Positions 10,501 to 19,642 of a stretch of 20,881 nucleotides of DNA are shown piece by piece. The notes below the pieces were generated by a model that was given only the letters and a program-made list of their open reading frames with translations, did not search any database and was not told where the DNA came from. Origin of the DNA: Azolla pinnata (lineage: Eukaryota > Streptophyta > Polypodiopsida > Salviniales > Salviniaceae); NCBI GenBank assembly GCA_037176905.1, contig JBBBWG010001981.1:1-20881 (forward strand), written 5' to 3'. Each line of letters starts with the position of its first letter. The first letter of the stretch is position 1. Made by a program: the position numbers and the translations under genes.

Positions 10501-13500
10501 TTTTGGTTTCCTGTTTTTTTATAGGTAAAAATGGTTTATGCTACCATCAGAGGATCCTATGCTCTCACTAAATGTCTACTTTCGTTGTGGGCAGCGCCAA
10601 GAAGAAAACGGCCTCGGGTTGTGATGAAGCAAGAAGAAGCAAAGCTTTTGACTCCTGCCCGATCATCCGTTCCTAGCGTAGTTTCTTCTGCAATCACATC
10701 AGCACCAAAAACCAAACTAGAGCCTTCTTTGGAGAGATCGCAGGTCGTTTCTACGGATGCTCCCTGCGTCTCATCCGATTTAATGAAGACCAAGGATGGG
10801 TTGCCCCCTGCAGAATCTCATCTGCACAAAAATGAAGATATAAGAACAGAGCAGGAGAGCATGGATCAAAGTGAGCTTAAAGGGGTTCTGAAGGAAGGGG
10901 TTGAAACTAACACCGATATAGGTGATCAACAGTCTGTTTGTTCCGACACGATCAAAGTCCTATCAAAAGCCAAGACAGCTGAGATTGCAGATGGCCTAGT
11001 AGAGACAATCCCTGCAATTAAACCAGATCTTCCTACCAGGTACGTGGGCCCCATTCTGTGAGACCTGGAAATAGAACCATCATTTCTATAGTGAGGGTTC
11101 ACAATGTTTTGCTGATGTGTTCAGGCCTGCTGAAATTGTCGAGGATAACAAGGAGAAAGTTTCAAAACCCAACATCGATTTAATGGTGAGAATAATTCAA
11201 TATGGTTATGAGACCAAAGATTGAGTAAATGAGGATAATGAGGAGGAATTTTTGAGACCAAAGATTGATCTAGTGGTGAATTAAGATGATTTTTGTGGAT
11301 ATTCAGTTTTCTTACTTTTCCAAACTCGAAATTAAAACAGAGCTCTGTAGCGGATGATGCATATGGTGCACCAATGAAAAAGCCATCATCCAACAATGAA
11401 ACTCAGGTAAGTTAGATCGCATAACTCGGGCTAACAATATGAAAAATTTAGTACTTGTGACATTCATAATGATATCTCTCTTGCTATTTATGCTCATAAA
11501 TGCTGATTCATTTGATGAATCAGAATGTGGATACTGAGATTCCCAAGAGGGAGGCAACTCCTAAAGCCATTGCAAAAGACACAGACAACATCCCCTTGTC
11601 TGGGAAGGATATGTGTAATGAACGGAAGCATCCAGAGACGACAGTGCAAGTATCTGATCATGAAGAAGCCGTAATACAACCTACCCAAGTTATGAAAGGG
11701 CCAAAAGAGGAGAGCACATTGTCTTCTAGAACGAATCCGAAGTATCCAGTCGAGAATACAGGTAGATTATACTGTAAATTTGTCGTAGGGTGTTATCTTC
11801 TTAGGGGCTTTTACCCACATGCTAGATGCTTTGTTTCACAACTTTGACGTCACTTGACTGTGCTTGTTAGTGTCATAAACTTTGTCTTACGGTAGGGGTG
11901 TATTGTTGGAGTTCAATTAGTAAATTCATGAACAGGAGTTTGAATCTGTACTGTATACCATTTGTTTCGTCTACTTTTTCAGCTGCTGTTAACTGCAATG
12001 CTGCAACAACACTGGGCTGGATAGGAGGGATGCCTCCAATTGGGTGTGCACTCAATCTTTGATTAGCAATTTTAATTTACATGAGCTGATACTTAGACTC
12101 TGTGTAACTCAAATCTCTGGACCCTATTTTTGTAGATACTATGGACCGGGTGCTGCTGGCTGGGCTGCAGGTTCTCCAATACCCATCCCAAATGATGTAG
12201 TGAAGGCATCACTTCCAGCACATCCGACAATGCAGGTAAAATGCATTTGAAATCTTATAGAATTTTATCGATTCCGTTACAGTTTTTCAATTGTTATCTT
12301 TCTGATTTTGATCTCAGTAAAATTGCTTTTTTTCCTTACGTGTGTGTCTCATCCAGATATACCTAGTTATTCAAAGTGAAAATGCTCTTTTTTTTGTGTT
12401 TCTGTAGCTACCCCATACAGTGATCATTCCTCCAGTTCAGAAGTTGAATCGGTGTGCTACTCATGTATACGTTGCTCGCCTTATCCTCCGTGCACAACAA
12501 GTCTCTCAACATTCGATGTGGTCTGCGGCTCTATGCAGAGCCCCATACAATCTTAACATCCCACCAGCTGCTAGTTCCTATGATAGTGAAAAACTAGGAG
12601 CTTATGTGGATGTCGCCCGGAAGTCAACTCAACAGGTGCAATGCTTCTGCTCCTTCCTAATTTTGTGCCATTGTTAATTGTTAGCAAGCTATACCCATTA
12701 TTACTTTCAAGCCACACAAACATATTTCACAGCTCAAAGAAAATATGATCTGGCAGCCTCAATATGTAGGAGAAAATAGATATCATTGGTCATTGCAGGT
12801 TTAACATGCTGGCATTTGATTGTGGATAAGTCTGATTTTGTCACTTGCAAGGTCGATTTAGCTTCTTGTATGTATCGTTTGCAGTCTTCGCCTTCGTATG
12901 GGTTTGCGATTTCTCAATCTGGTACACCCCCAGGAATGTTGGGAAGCAACGGCATGAGCGTGACCTCTACTGTCTCTTCATCGAGTCATCCCCCTAACAC
13001 CGGGAGCATCGACAGCAGAAATAGTACAAGTGCTAGCAATGTCATGGCTGCTCATGCTCAGCAGTATTTGCAGGCGATGATGCATCAAAATGGCTTTGCA
13101 TCCTTGCCCTTCCCTTTCAGTGGAACACCTGGGCAGGTGAAAAGAAACATTTTTTTATTATTATCAACTTACGTGAATCTCGTCGATTTGTAGAACAAAT
13201 GTTAAAATTGATTTAGAATGTACCGAAATCGTGACATATGCAACTTTGCATAATTTGTAGGCTGCACAGTTCTTCAACAGTCCCTTTTTTCCTGCACATA
13301 TGATGCCACCATTTCCTCAAATGCAACAAGGGGCAGGTGGGTTGAAGCAGCAACAGGGAATGGGTACATTGCAAGCGCAGTCTGGTTCTTCTCAACAGCA
13401 ACAGCAACAGCAGCAGCAGCAGCAACAGCAGCAACAGCAACAGGTGCAGCTACAACTTGCTCCTCAGTCTCCTTCACAGTTTCAGCACCAACACAGTCAT

Positions 13501-16076
13501 GTGAGCACATCATCTCCACACTTGGGGGAGAGAGAGGGCACCATGAGTGCTGAAGCTCATTTGACTGCAGATAGCAAGTTTTCTGCACCGCAAAGGGGCA
13601 TATCCGATCCCACTCCTAATAGTGTGCTCAACCTTAATATGAGTCCTATGATTGCAGCGAGCATGCCCCCCGCTATGCATTGTCATGAACAGGACATGTC
13701 TTTGGGGTCGAGTTCAGGTGGTATAAAGCAGAATAGCAAGCTTCAGCAGCAGGTTCCACTTCAAAGCCCATCTCAGACATTGTCTATGCAGCAGCAGCAA
13801 CAAAAACAACACTATCTCCAGACAAGCTCTGGTGCAGCGCCTGGGCATCAGATTGATCAGCCTTCTCAAGGGTATCCTGGCATAGCTATCTCTGGTGCAA
13901 GTAGGGGAACGAGCGGGTCCTTGGGACTTGCGTCTGTGGCGACTATGATGACTTCGCAGGGGCATGGATCAATGGCAGGACCTGTGGAAATCCCAAGGAA
14001 TCTCACTCAACAACAGCAAAGTTATGGAAGTCCTAACCTGCAATACCAATTGGCCATGACTAAAGCCTCCACCACCAGTGATGAAGCCTATATGGTCAAA
14101 GGGAGAGAACCAAATGATGACAAGAAGGTGTCTGGGAAACAGCATGGTGGTCTTTCACAGATTTCAAGAGTTGAAATGGAGGTCGCTTCTTCTGCTGGAC
14201 AAGGATCACCAACCAGTTCAATAAACCGATTCAATAATAGCAACACAGGGAGGCCCCCAAACACCACTATGCTTCAAGATGCTCGAAACACAAAGCCGGG
14301 ATCCTCTATTGGAATGGCTGGACAGCAAATGCAAGTTCCTCTCTTGCAGAGTCACCAATCAAAGCAACCTTCAGCTCGGGCAAAAGCTTCGTCTCCAACC
14401 AACCTGAGTGCACCATCGATTCCTTCTGCTCAGAACTTAACCACCGGATATATGGATATGGCACTACATGGAAACCTGGGCAAGTTTCCAGGTGGTGCAG
14501 CTCTCCCATTTCCTTCTCCTCAAACACTCCCTGCCTCAAGCCAACAACACAGTTCAAAACAGAGCCATGGAGGTATGATGAAAAATGGCCACAGGCAAGT
14601 TCCAATGCAGCAAGCATCATCAGGCTCCTCTGTTAAAAGCCAAGGTGGACAGCAGCAAGTGCATACTAATCAATCTCAAGGTTTGCTTTCCACACCATTA
14701 CAAATGATGTCCATGGCAGCCTCTGGACCTGCAATGCCATCTGGAACCCTACCCATGGGTGGTGCATCACATTTAGTGTCTGTTCCAAAATCTAGTGCAA
14801 CTTCCACAACGAAAAGCCCATCGAATGGGAAAGGGACAGGTTCAATGGCTAAGTCAGCAGCCACTGCAAAGAAAGTATCTCCAAGTGGACTTCCTGCAGC
14901 TTCCATGGCCAGTTCTTCCGGGCAAAGTATACCTGCTAAAACCATGCCTCCAACCACAACCGCCCAACAAAAGAATCAGTTCTCACAGCAGCAAAATCTG
15001 AGCCCATCTCAACAGCCGAAAATGGCAAACAAGAGTCAGGTTTATGCTCAATCCCAGCCACAAGAAGGCCAGCAGTACAAACAAACATTACAGCAGCAAT
15101 CACCATATAGGCCACCACAGTTCGTTCAGCAGCACCCACAACAGTACATGCAATCATCAGTATCGTCGTCATCATCGTCATCGCCATCAGCATCAGCATC
15201 AGTATCGCAGCAACAATCTCAACATCGGCAACAATACATGCAATCGTCACCATCACAAAATCAACCTCAACAGCATCAGCCTCAACAGCATCGACAACAG
15301 TATACACAATCTTCCGCTACTAATTCACCATCACAGCAACAGGGTCAACCGCATCAATATCAATATCACTATCAGCCACATCCTTCGCCACATCTCTCTA
15401 ATCAACAAGGCCAATCACCACAGTCACAGCAGGATCCTCTTATTTCACATCACCAGCAGCAGAGTAAACCTTCTTCATCACCACAACCTAGGGCAGGGAA
15501 TAGTGGGTTGTCTCTTAGTGCCTCAAATTTGACAACAGGATTGGCTGGTGTCGCAAACATGAATCATGACATGACTTTGGATGGTGGGGATCAATTCAAA
15601 GGATCTAATGTGAGAGTGATTCCATCGAAAAATGTATATACTTCTGGAGGTCCAGCTCCCACAACTACTAGTTTGCCTGAAATGATGACAATAACTGCTG
15701 CAGGTTCCGGACAAGTTAACCCACATAATAGCTCCTCACAGTATTTACAACAAGGTACCATAAAGGCAATGGGGCAACTGCAGCAGGCTTCTGGTAAATG
15801 ATGTGTTCTTCTCAACCCCTCCCTTTTGCTCAATGTTGTCTCTGTCTGTTCTCTATAACTTAACGTAAAAATCAAAGGGTCCAAGTTTTATCATTGGTGA
15901 TATCATTGGTGATATGCTAAAATCTTCTTTGGATCGAATGTGTAAGTCTTACTGTGTCAATAGGTTTTCAAACATGATCCTTGACATCATGTCGGTGTGT
16001 TTTTACCTCAGATTCTAAAAGAGAGGAGACAAACAATGCTCCCCAGGTGGCGCTTGCATCAAACCCTTCATCTTAA
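7387..16076 (+). CDS. TIC: TIME FOR COFFEE (TIC)-like nuclear clock regulator, 16 coding exons
   Basis: Plant TIC proteins are large nuclear regulators of the circadian clock (dawn/late-night function) that also link to metabolic and hormone signalling; they have no known enzyme domain. I join 7387-7516, 8174-8556, 8953-9031, 9285-9418, 9524-9565, 9956-10208, 10595-11039, 11125-11185, 11341-11406, 11524-11761, 11983-12043, 12136-12235, 12408-12635, 12885-13136, 13261-15793 and 16012-16076: 5070 nt, 1689 residues, all introns GT..AG and phase-compatible. Family landmarks in order: MERNRESRR (1-9), NKRRRR (84-89), acidic run (106-151) then seven Pro (152-158), VPRKAR (182-187), EAEVAEALFVLAR (267-279), PRRKRPR (342-348), an IDLM motif at the end of exon 8, GWIGGMPPIGYY (622-633), RCATHVYVAR (679-688), and a Gln/Ser-rich half with 17 Gln (869-885). 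Arabidopsis TIC is about 1550 residues, so length fits. The family call is strong; single splice sites are less certain, and exons 3-6, 8, 9 and 16 rest on frame and splice consensus. Confidence 0.88.
8174..8556 (+). CDS. TIC: TIC-like exon 2, basic then acidic then poly-Pro
   Basis: The acceptor is TTACACAG at 8166-8173. The exon encodes DDEDRMNNLAEPRGWERPRKER, a Ser run, the basic NKRRRR (a likely nuclear localisation signal), then about 46 mainly Asp/Glu residues including eleven Asp in a row, then seven Pro. The donor GTACTA at 8557 follows RNHAR in phase 0. The Asp run is coded by GAT/GAC repeats and is a probable length-variable site. Confidence 0.85.
8953..9031 (+). CDS. TIC: TIC-like exon 3 (VPRKARS motif)
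   Basis: Encodes EDEIVMDIPSVPRKARSS, which aligns with the conserved SVPRKARS segment of TIC proteins. The acceptor is GAGTAG at 8947-8952 and the donor GTAAGG is at 9032 (phase 1). Confidence 0.8.
9285..9418 (+). CDS. TIC: TIC-like exon 4
   Basis: The acceptor CTGTACAG ending at 9284 is the only nearby one that fits phase 1 of exon 3; closer AGs create a stop or break the frame. The join reads RFSSLSRRQQESVADE, followed by a Ser/Pro-rich stretch ending HKVGKRP. The donor GTAAAA at 9419 is in phase 0. Confidence 0.72.
9524..9565 (+). CDS. TIC: TIC-like exon 5 (42-nt exon)
   Basis: A very small exon encoding RPVAPKLRTMKPPK, in phase 0 at both ends, between acceptor CTTGTAG and donor GTATTA. 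Its skipping would keep the frame. Confidence 0.7.
9651..9836 (+). repeat. Imperfect ~100-bp duplication inside intron 5
   Basis: Copies at about 9651-9736 and 9750-9836 share CCATGATC, GGAGTTTTAA, TTGCTA, CATTCAG/TATTCAG and AATGGAA. Both lie in intron 5 of the TIC-like gene. The second copy starts next to CACAG, which resembles an acceptor. Confidence 0.6.
9956..10208 (+). CDS. TIC: TIC-like exon 6 (EVAEALFVLAR motif)
   Basis: Encodes SDQEAEVAEALFVLAR, which resembles the family's IEVAEVLYGMMR helix, then a Ser/Thr-rich tail. The acceptor is GTCCTAG ending at 9955. The donor at 10209 (GTCAGA, weak) leaves phase 1. Confidence 0.78.
10595..11039 (+). CDS. TIC: TIC-like exon 7 (KRPR motif)
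   Basis: Begins APRRKRPRVVMKQEE, like the KKRPRPV-type basic motif of TIC, followed by about 135 residues of hydrophilic, Ser/Thr/Glu/Lys-rich sequence. The acceptor is GTGGGCAG ending at 10594 and the donor GTACGT is at 11040 (phase 2). The frame is also open upstream to 10531, but that part cannot be joined to exon 6 in phase. Confidence 0.8.
11125..11185 (+). CDS. TIC: TIC-like exon 8 (IDLM motif)
   Basis: Encodes PAEIVEDNKEKVSKPNIDLM. The IDLM end resembles the family's IDLMAPP segment as I recall it. The last 45 nt of the exon are the first unit of a 45-bp triplication that runs into intron 8. The donor GTGAGA is at 11186. Confidence 0.7.
11186..11275 (+). repeat. Two intronic copies of the exon 8 45-bp unit
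   Basis: Units 2 (11186-11230) and 3 (11231-11275) follow unit 1 (11141-11185, exonic) without a gap. Units 1 and 3 share GAGGATAA at the start and an ATxGATxTAxTG end before GTGA. Units 2 and 3 share GAGACCAAAGATTGA. Read in the exon frame, unit 2 has a TGA while unit 3 is open and reads EDNEEEFLRPKIDLV. Confidence 0.75.
11341..11406 (+). CDS. TIC: TIC-like exon 9
   Basis: 22 codons in phase 0 at both ends: SSVADDAYGAPMKKPSSNNETQ is encoded between acceptor AAAACAG and the consensus donor GTAAGT. No family motif is recognised here; the exon rests on frame and splice consensus. Confidence 0.68.
11524..11761 (+). CDS. TIC: TIC-like exon 10
   Basis: Hydrophilic segment NVDTEIPKREATPKAIAKD... 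ending PKYPVENT, rich in Lys, Glu and Thr and probably disordered. The acceptor is GAATCAG ending at 11523 and the donor GTAGAT at 11762 leaves phase 1. Confidence 0.72.
11983..12043 (+). CDS. TIC: TIC-like exon 11 (GWxGGxPPxG motif)
   Basis: After acceptor TTTTTCAG it reads AAVNCNAATTLGWIGGMPPIG, matching the family's GWPGGLPPLGY. The donor GTGTGC at 12044 leaves phase 2 and the next exon supplies the Tyr pair. Confidence 0.8.
12136..12235 (+). CDS. TIC: TIC-like exon 12
   Basis: Continues the Gly/Pro motif as YYGPGAAGWAAGSPIPIP. The acceptor is TTTTGTAG and the donor GTAAAA is at 12236 (phase 0). Confidence 0.8.
12408..12635 (+). CDS. TIC: TIC-like exon 13 (CATHVYVAR motif)
   Basis: Encodes RCATHVYVARLILRAQQ and later YNLNIPP, corresponding to the family's KRCATHCYIARNI...CNLNV block. 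This is the most diagnostic TIC match in the window. The acceptor is TTCTGTAG and the donor GTGCAA is at 12636, phase 0 at both ends. Confidence 0.87.
12885..13136 (+). CDS. TIC: TIC-like exon 14
   Basis: Ser/Asn/Thr-rich, ending HAQQYLQAMMHQNGF then PFPFSGTPGQ. It lies between acceptor GTTTGCAG and donor GTGAAA, phase 0 at both ends (84 codons). Confidence 0.8.
13261..15793 (+). CDS. TIC: TIC-like exon 15, large Gln/Ser-rich exon
   Basis: One 2.5-kb exon codes for half the protein. It opens AAQFFNSPFFPAHMM and then has a 17-residue Gln tract of mixed CAA/CAG codons (13393-13443). Most of the rest is Gln/Ser/Pro-rich and probably disordered. Near 15127-15330 there is a Gln/His region with three copies of a QQYMQSS-like unit. 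The exon can end at a GTAAAT donor at 15794, or be read through to TGA at 15799-15801, giving a Gly-Lys end. Confidence 0.88.
16012..16076 (+). CDS. TIC: Putative terminal TIC-like exon 16
   Basis: After a pyrimidine-rich acceptor (TTTTTACCTCAG ending at 16011), the phase-1 join from 15793 gives Asp, then SKREETNNAPQVALASNPSS and TAA. The intron of 218 nt has a good GTAAAT donor. The exon would replace a two-residue end with 21 residues. I infer it from splice signals and an in-frame stop; no family motif confirms it. Confidence 0.58.
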
Positions 16077-17900
16077 TTCAAACTGGAGCTAGACGTACAT
16101 ATATATGGAGATTAACTCATCATCAACATCAAGGAATAATGTTGCAAGAGCTCTTACCTATCTAGTCTGCGTTGCATATACACTATGGAGCTGTTGAATG
16201 CAGACTTGACGGAGTTTGAAGAATCACAAAGGTGGATCACAGACTCAGATCTCCGCTAGTTGAACGAGGAAAATGATCGCAATGTCTTTCCATCCTCATC
16301 TATGAAGGGAGATGCAACTGGGACACAAAACAATTGGAAGAAAAGGCCAATTCTCATATAGAAGCCCTAAACCAAACGCGCAAAGTGAGGACAGATTCAC
16401 CCTCGCTATCCATCAAAAAAGCATTGTTTGTCTCGATGGAAACCTTAAAAAAAATGTACGTCAAAAGAGATTTTATCTTACCAATGGCATTGGTTTATAC
16501 ACTGGATGTAATTATGTCAACTGTGTAGAATCTAGAATATTTCCGGGTACATTACTCCTTGTAGATCCCACCTGGCCTGTTGTATAGGCTTTGCGTCTAC
16601 CTGATCCCAACAAGTCTCTGGTATCATTTCAAGAGATACCTTGATAGTGTTTGAATTGGAGTTCTCATATAAAGGAAATTATAGAAAAGGGAATCTGATT
16701 TGTTTTGGGGATCTGAATTCTACTAACAGTGAATTTGTTTTGTGCTTCCCCGATGTATCGAGGTTACCAAGGGTTCCAAAACAGCTCATTCTCGGTGGAA
16801 ATCTGTCTGTGGAGCTGCAATTGAATGTCATATTTACTTACGAATTCATTCGTAGCCCATATGTATATGGAACCTTCAACGACCACATTTGTGTCGGATC
16901 TATTCTCTGAAGTGGTTGAATTAACAAGGTCTCTTTACTTAATGGTTTCTGTTAATGTACCATCTTGCCAAAACTAATTACCCATTCATCCATGGCTTCT
17001 TACTGTTTCTGTAGAACTTCCATGAAAGATGGGGGTTTTAGCAAACCACCTCATGCATATTCAGTTTAGATTCGGAACATGATTATACGTTTTTTTTCTG
17101 TGCAAAAGCTCACCCTATCGTGTCATAGGAGGAGGAAGGAAAAAGCCATTTAGGTGGTATATATAGGCATTAAGGCCTGCTGTCGTGTAAAAAGCAAAAG
17201 AGTGTTTGCAATGAAAGGCTTCTTGTCTTTTAACCTACTCTTCTGATCCTTCAATTGTCATACAGAACCATCATTTCTGCTTGCCGAATTGCCAAATACT
17301 TCTACTTCAATAGTTGGGTACTCGATGCCACATGTTGCCCCCCTAGCACATCTTGCCTTGCCACATTTTTGTATACATACCACATTTTTTGTATTGCTCA
17401 TTAGCTGCAACAAAACTCATCCATCACAGGGCGTCTATAGCTTCCAAGCAAATCCAACAGTAGTGTTAGCCTAATCCAAGCTTGGTAAAATGCTCGGGAG
17501 CCGATAAAAAACATGCAAGAAATTCTTGAAAGCGAGTGAAACATTGTAGATATTCTTGGAAATGGTGCCTTTTAAATGCGGGTCTACACGTTCTCCTTTG
17601 GTTTTTCATCTGAGGCATCCCTTCGTCCTTGCATACATTTCGGTAAGAACCATTTCCGGTTGATCTTGGGCTACTGCAGAAACGTGCTTTTGATGTTGCG
17701 GTCTGAGCTTAACTACCATACCAATGGCAAGCGACTGCACCTTGCCATCATAATTGTCACGACAGGTACACGGAATGAAGCGCCTTGAATATCCCACTCC
17801 TATTATTTGCTAGCTCCGAAAGTACACACAAGAGATGGCAAAAGAAAGGACAAATTCAAGTGAATCTATCCCTGCCCTTTGCAGCTGGAGAAGAGATCTA
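16077..17900. other. 3' flank/3' UTR with stop-broken coding-like fragments
   Basis: Follows the TIC-like stop. AATAAT near 16135 could serve as a poly(A) signal, but no AATAAA is seen. From 16183 one frame reads MELLNADLTEFEESQRW...DSDLR, stops, and continues NEENDRN; a neighbouring frame at 16334 reads LEEKANSHIEALNQTRKVR. The charged, helix-like composition suggests a decayed or spliced coding piece. The rest, to 17900, shows no supported gene. Confidence 0.4.
16183..16528 (+). pseudogene. Possible gene relic, unknown family
   Basis: The ATG at 16183 opens MELLNADLTEFEESQRWITD, ending at TAG after about 25 codons. Another piece in a shifted frame (16334-16528) is rich in Lys, Glu and Leu. 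Together they look like a coiled-coil region broken by stops and a shift, or exons of an unseen gene. I cannot name a family. Chance is a real alternative. Confidence 0.2.
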
Positions 17901-18520
17901 ATCTGATGTCCCCCACAAATCAACCGACCGCGATAATGCATACATCAGAGAGTGTCCTTTGAATCATTTAGAACACGGACATCTTCATGTCCGATTGCAA
18001 TCAATCCGCCTGCAGCTACAGAAACATGGATTAGGCATTGCATTGTTAAGCTCGTACCATTTGGTGGTTACGGGCCTTTCTTCATCAAACATGTCCTTGA
18101 ATGTGATACAGAGATACAGCAACATCAATCCGGCTTTTCAAGCTCCACAACAAGGGTTAAACCCCCAGCTTGCTGTGTTTTTTACCTTGTCCCAGATTCA
18201 GCCGATCTGTGATTTACAAAGCCCTTTGCGACCCTATGTAATCTCACACCCAAGGGTAAGAAATGGCATCCTCTCTGCGCACATTCTTGAGAGCGATTTT
18301 CCTTCAGATGGCATTCCACATGTCAGATCACAAAAGGAAAAAAAAGACCAGGGAAAGGGAAAGGGACAAGCAGGGTCCAGGACCAGTAAAAAAAAAGGGA
18401 TAGGACAGTAAGTTTGAAATTTCATTTGCTGGAGCATTAGTCATGGCTTTTGGAGCAGGATCGATGAGCATGACTGGAACGCAGGCAGGCATTCAGAGAA
18501 AGAAAGAAAGCCTTTTGAGA
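17901..18520. other. Spacer, no supported gene
   Basis: Two overlapping frames are open (17952-18212 and 17959-18411), the second for 150 codons with a Lys/Gly-rich end from an A/G-rich stretch. Neither matches a family I know. The region has ordinary base content and no clear repeats. Confidence 0.45.
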
Positions 18521-18534
18521 TCATGAGCCATTTA

Positions 18535-18600
18535 CTTCTTCTCCTCCTCCTCCTCTTCCTTCTTCTTCTTCTTCTTCTTTTCCTTCCTTCCTCCTTCTCC
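18535..18600 (+). repeat. CTT/CTC-rich run
   Basis: Pyrimidine-only stretch, similar in composition to the TIC-like leader. It makes an ORF at 18523 that starts with a Leu run. Confidence 0.7.
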
Positions 18601-18645
18601 TCCGCCTCTAGGATCGGCCATTGGATGAGAGGGCACCAGAGACGT

Positions 18646-19130
18646 CAAATCGGATCTTTCAGGAGAGCAATTCTCAGCAGAGAACTGCGGTTTTCCCCCC
18701 AGAGCTTCACCATAATCTCCGAAACGTATAAGACTGACTAGACGTCTCTGCTTGCCATGGCTGACATGGGAGCAGAAGCAAAACGCCATATGACACATCA
18801 CGGCAATTGTCGGCAAGAAGCCGGAAGCTCCTGTCCGTGATCCAAGAAGCCATGGAAAGGAGAGAAAACGTACAATCGGATCTTTGCAGGCTCAGAGCGA
18901 ATTCTTCAGCAGAGAACAGCCGTTGTTTCCACAGGATTTCACCATTCCAACGACGGAATACAATAATAGATCATGCGAGTAATGGTTCCGTATGCAATCC
19001 GAGATGAGCCTGTGCGTCATGGGGAGCTTCTCAGGAAGAAGCAAACCGACTGCGCATCACAGCGATGGCGGCAAGAACGAAGTGGGGAGCTCCTGCGCAG
19101 AAGGGAAGCGCTCCAAGAAGCCATGGAAAA
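18646..19130 (+). repeat. Imperfect tandem duplication, ~215-260 bp units
   Basis: Copy A about 18646-18860 and copy B about 18872-19130. Shared pieces in order: AATCGGATCTTT, TTCAGCAGAGAAC/CTCAGCAGAGAAC, TTCACCAT, GGCAAGAA, GGAAGCTCCTG/GGGAGCTCCTG and TCCAAGAAGCCATGGAAA. Copy B is longer through small insertions. It could be duplicated leader DNA of a lost or unseen gene. Confidence 0.7.
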
Positions 19131-19165
19131 ACACAGAAGAAAACAGAATCAGAACAAAGTCAAAA

Positions 19166-19169
<4 letters not shown>

Positions 19170-19201
<32 letters not shown>

Positions 19202-19385
19202 TAATTATTTAATTAATATACATATTTATTTATTTAGATATATATATAATCATTTAATTAATATACATATTTATTTATTTAGAATATATATATAATCATT
19301 TAATGAATATACATATTTATTTATTTAGAATATATATAATCATTTAATTAATATACATATTGATTTGTTTATAATATATATTTAT
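19170..19385. repeat. TA run and 45-bp AT-rich tandem repeat x4
   Basis: CT and TA runs (about 19169-19202) lead into four units of ATCATTTAATTAATATACAT followed by ATTTATTTATTTAGAATAT. The ATACATAT landmark lies at 19218, 19263, 19309 and 19353, spacings of 45, 46 and 44. The fourth unit is the most diverged. Confidence 0.8.
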
Positions 19386-19604
19386 ATTCATTTATTTATT
19401 TTTATGTGCTTTTATTTCTTTTTCTTCATTTAGTTTTGTTTGTGTGGTTCTATTCTGAGAGTCCATTTTCTGTTTTTTTTTCTTTTCTATTCTTTTTTTT
19501 TGGTTTTTGAAGGCTAGAAAAAGGAGATGCAATTATCATGATACTTTTTCTCTGTTTTTTTTTATGTGCATTATTATATACTCTCCCACTCACTGACAGC
19601 TTTC

Positions 19605-19642
<38 letters not shown>

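Noticed and set aside
13714-15307. Minus-strand frames of 83-123 codons under exon 15
   Set aside because: Antisense shadows of the Gln/Ser-rich exon, low complexity, and no splice or promoter support.
17155-17167. TATATATAGGC as a core promoter
   Set aside because: A TATA-like string alone; no convincing gene starts downstream on the + strand.
17959-18411. 150-codon + strand frame
   Set aside because: No recognised family, shares its DNA with another open frame, and ends in A/G-run residues. Kept only as a spacer note.
18523-18741. 72-codon frame with a Leu-rich start like a signal peptide
   Set aside because: The Leu run comes from a CTT/CTC simple repeat, and the rest lies in a duplicated non-coding-looking block. 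No peptide-hormone motif is seen.
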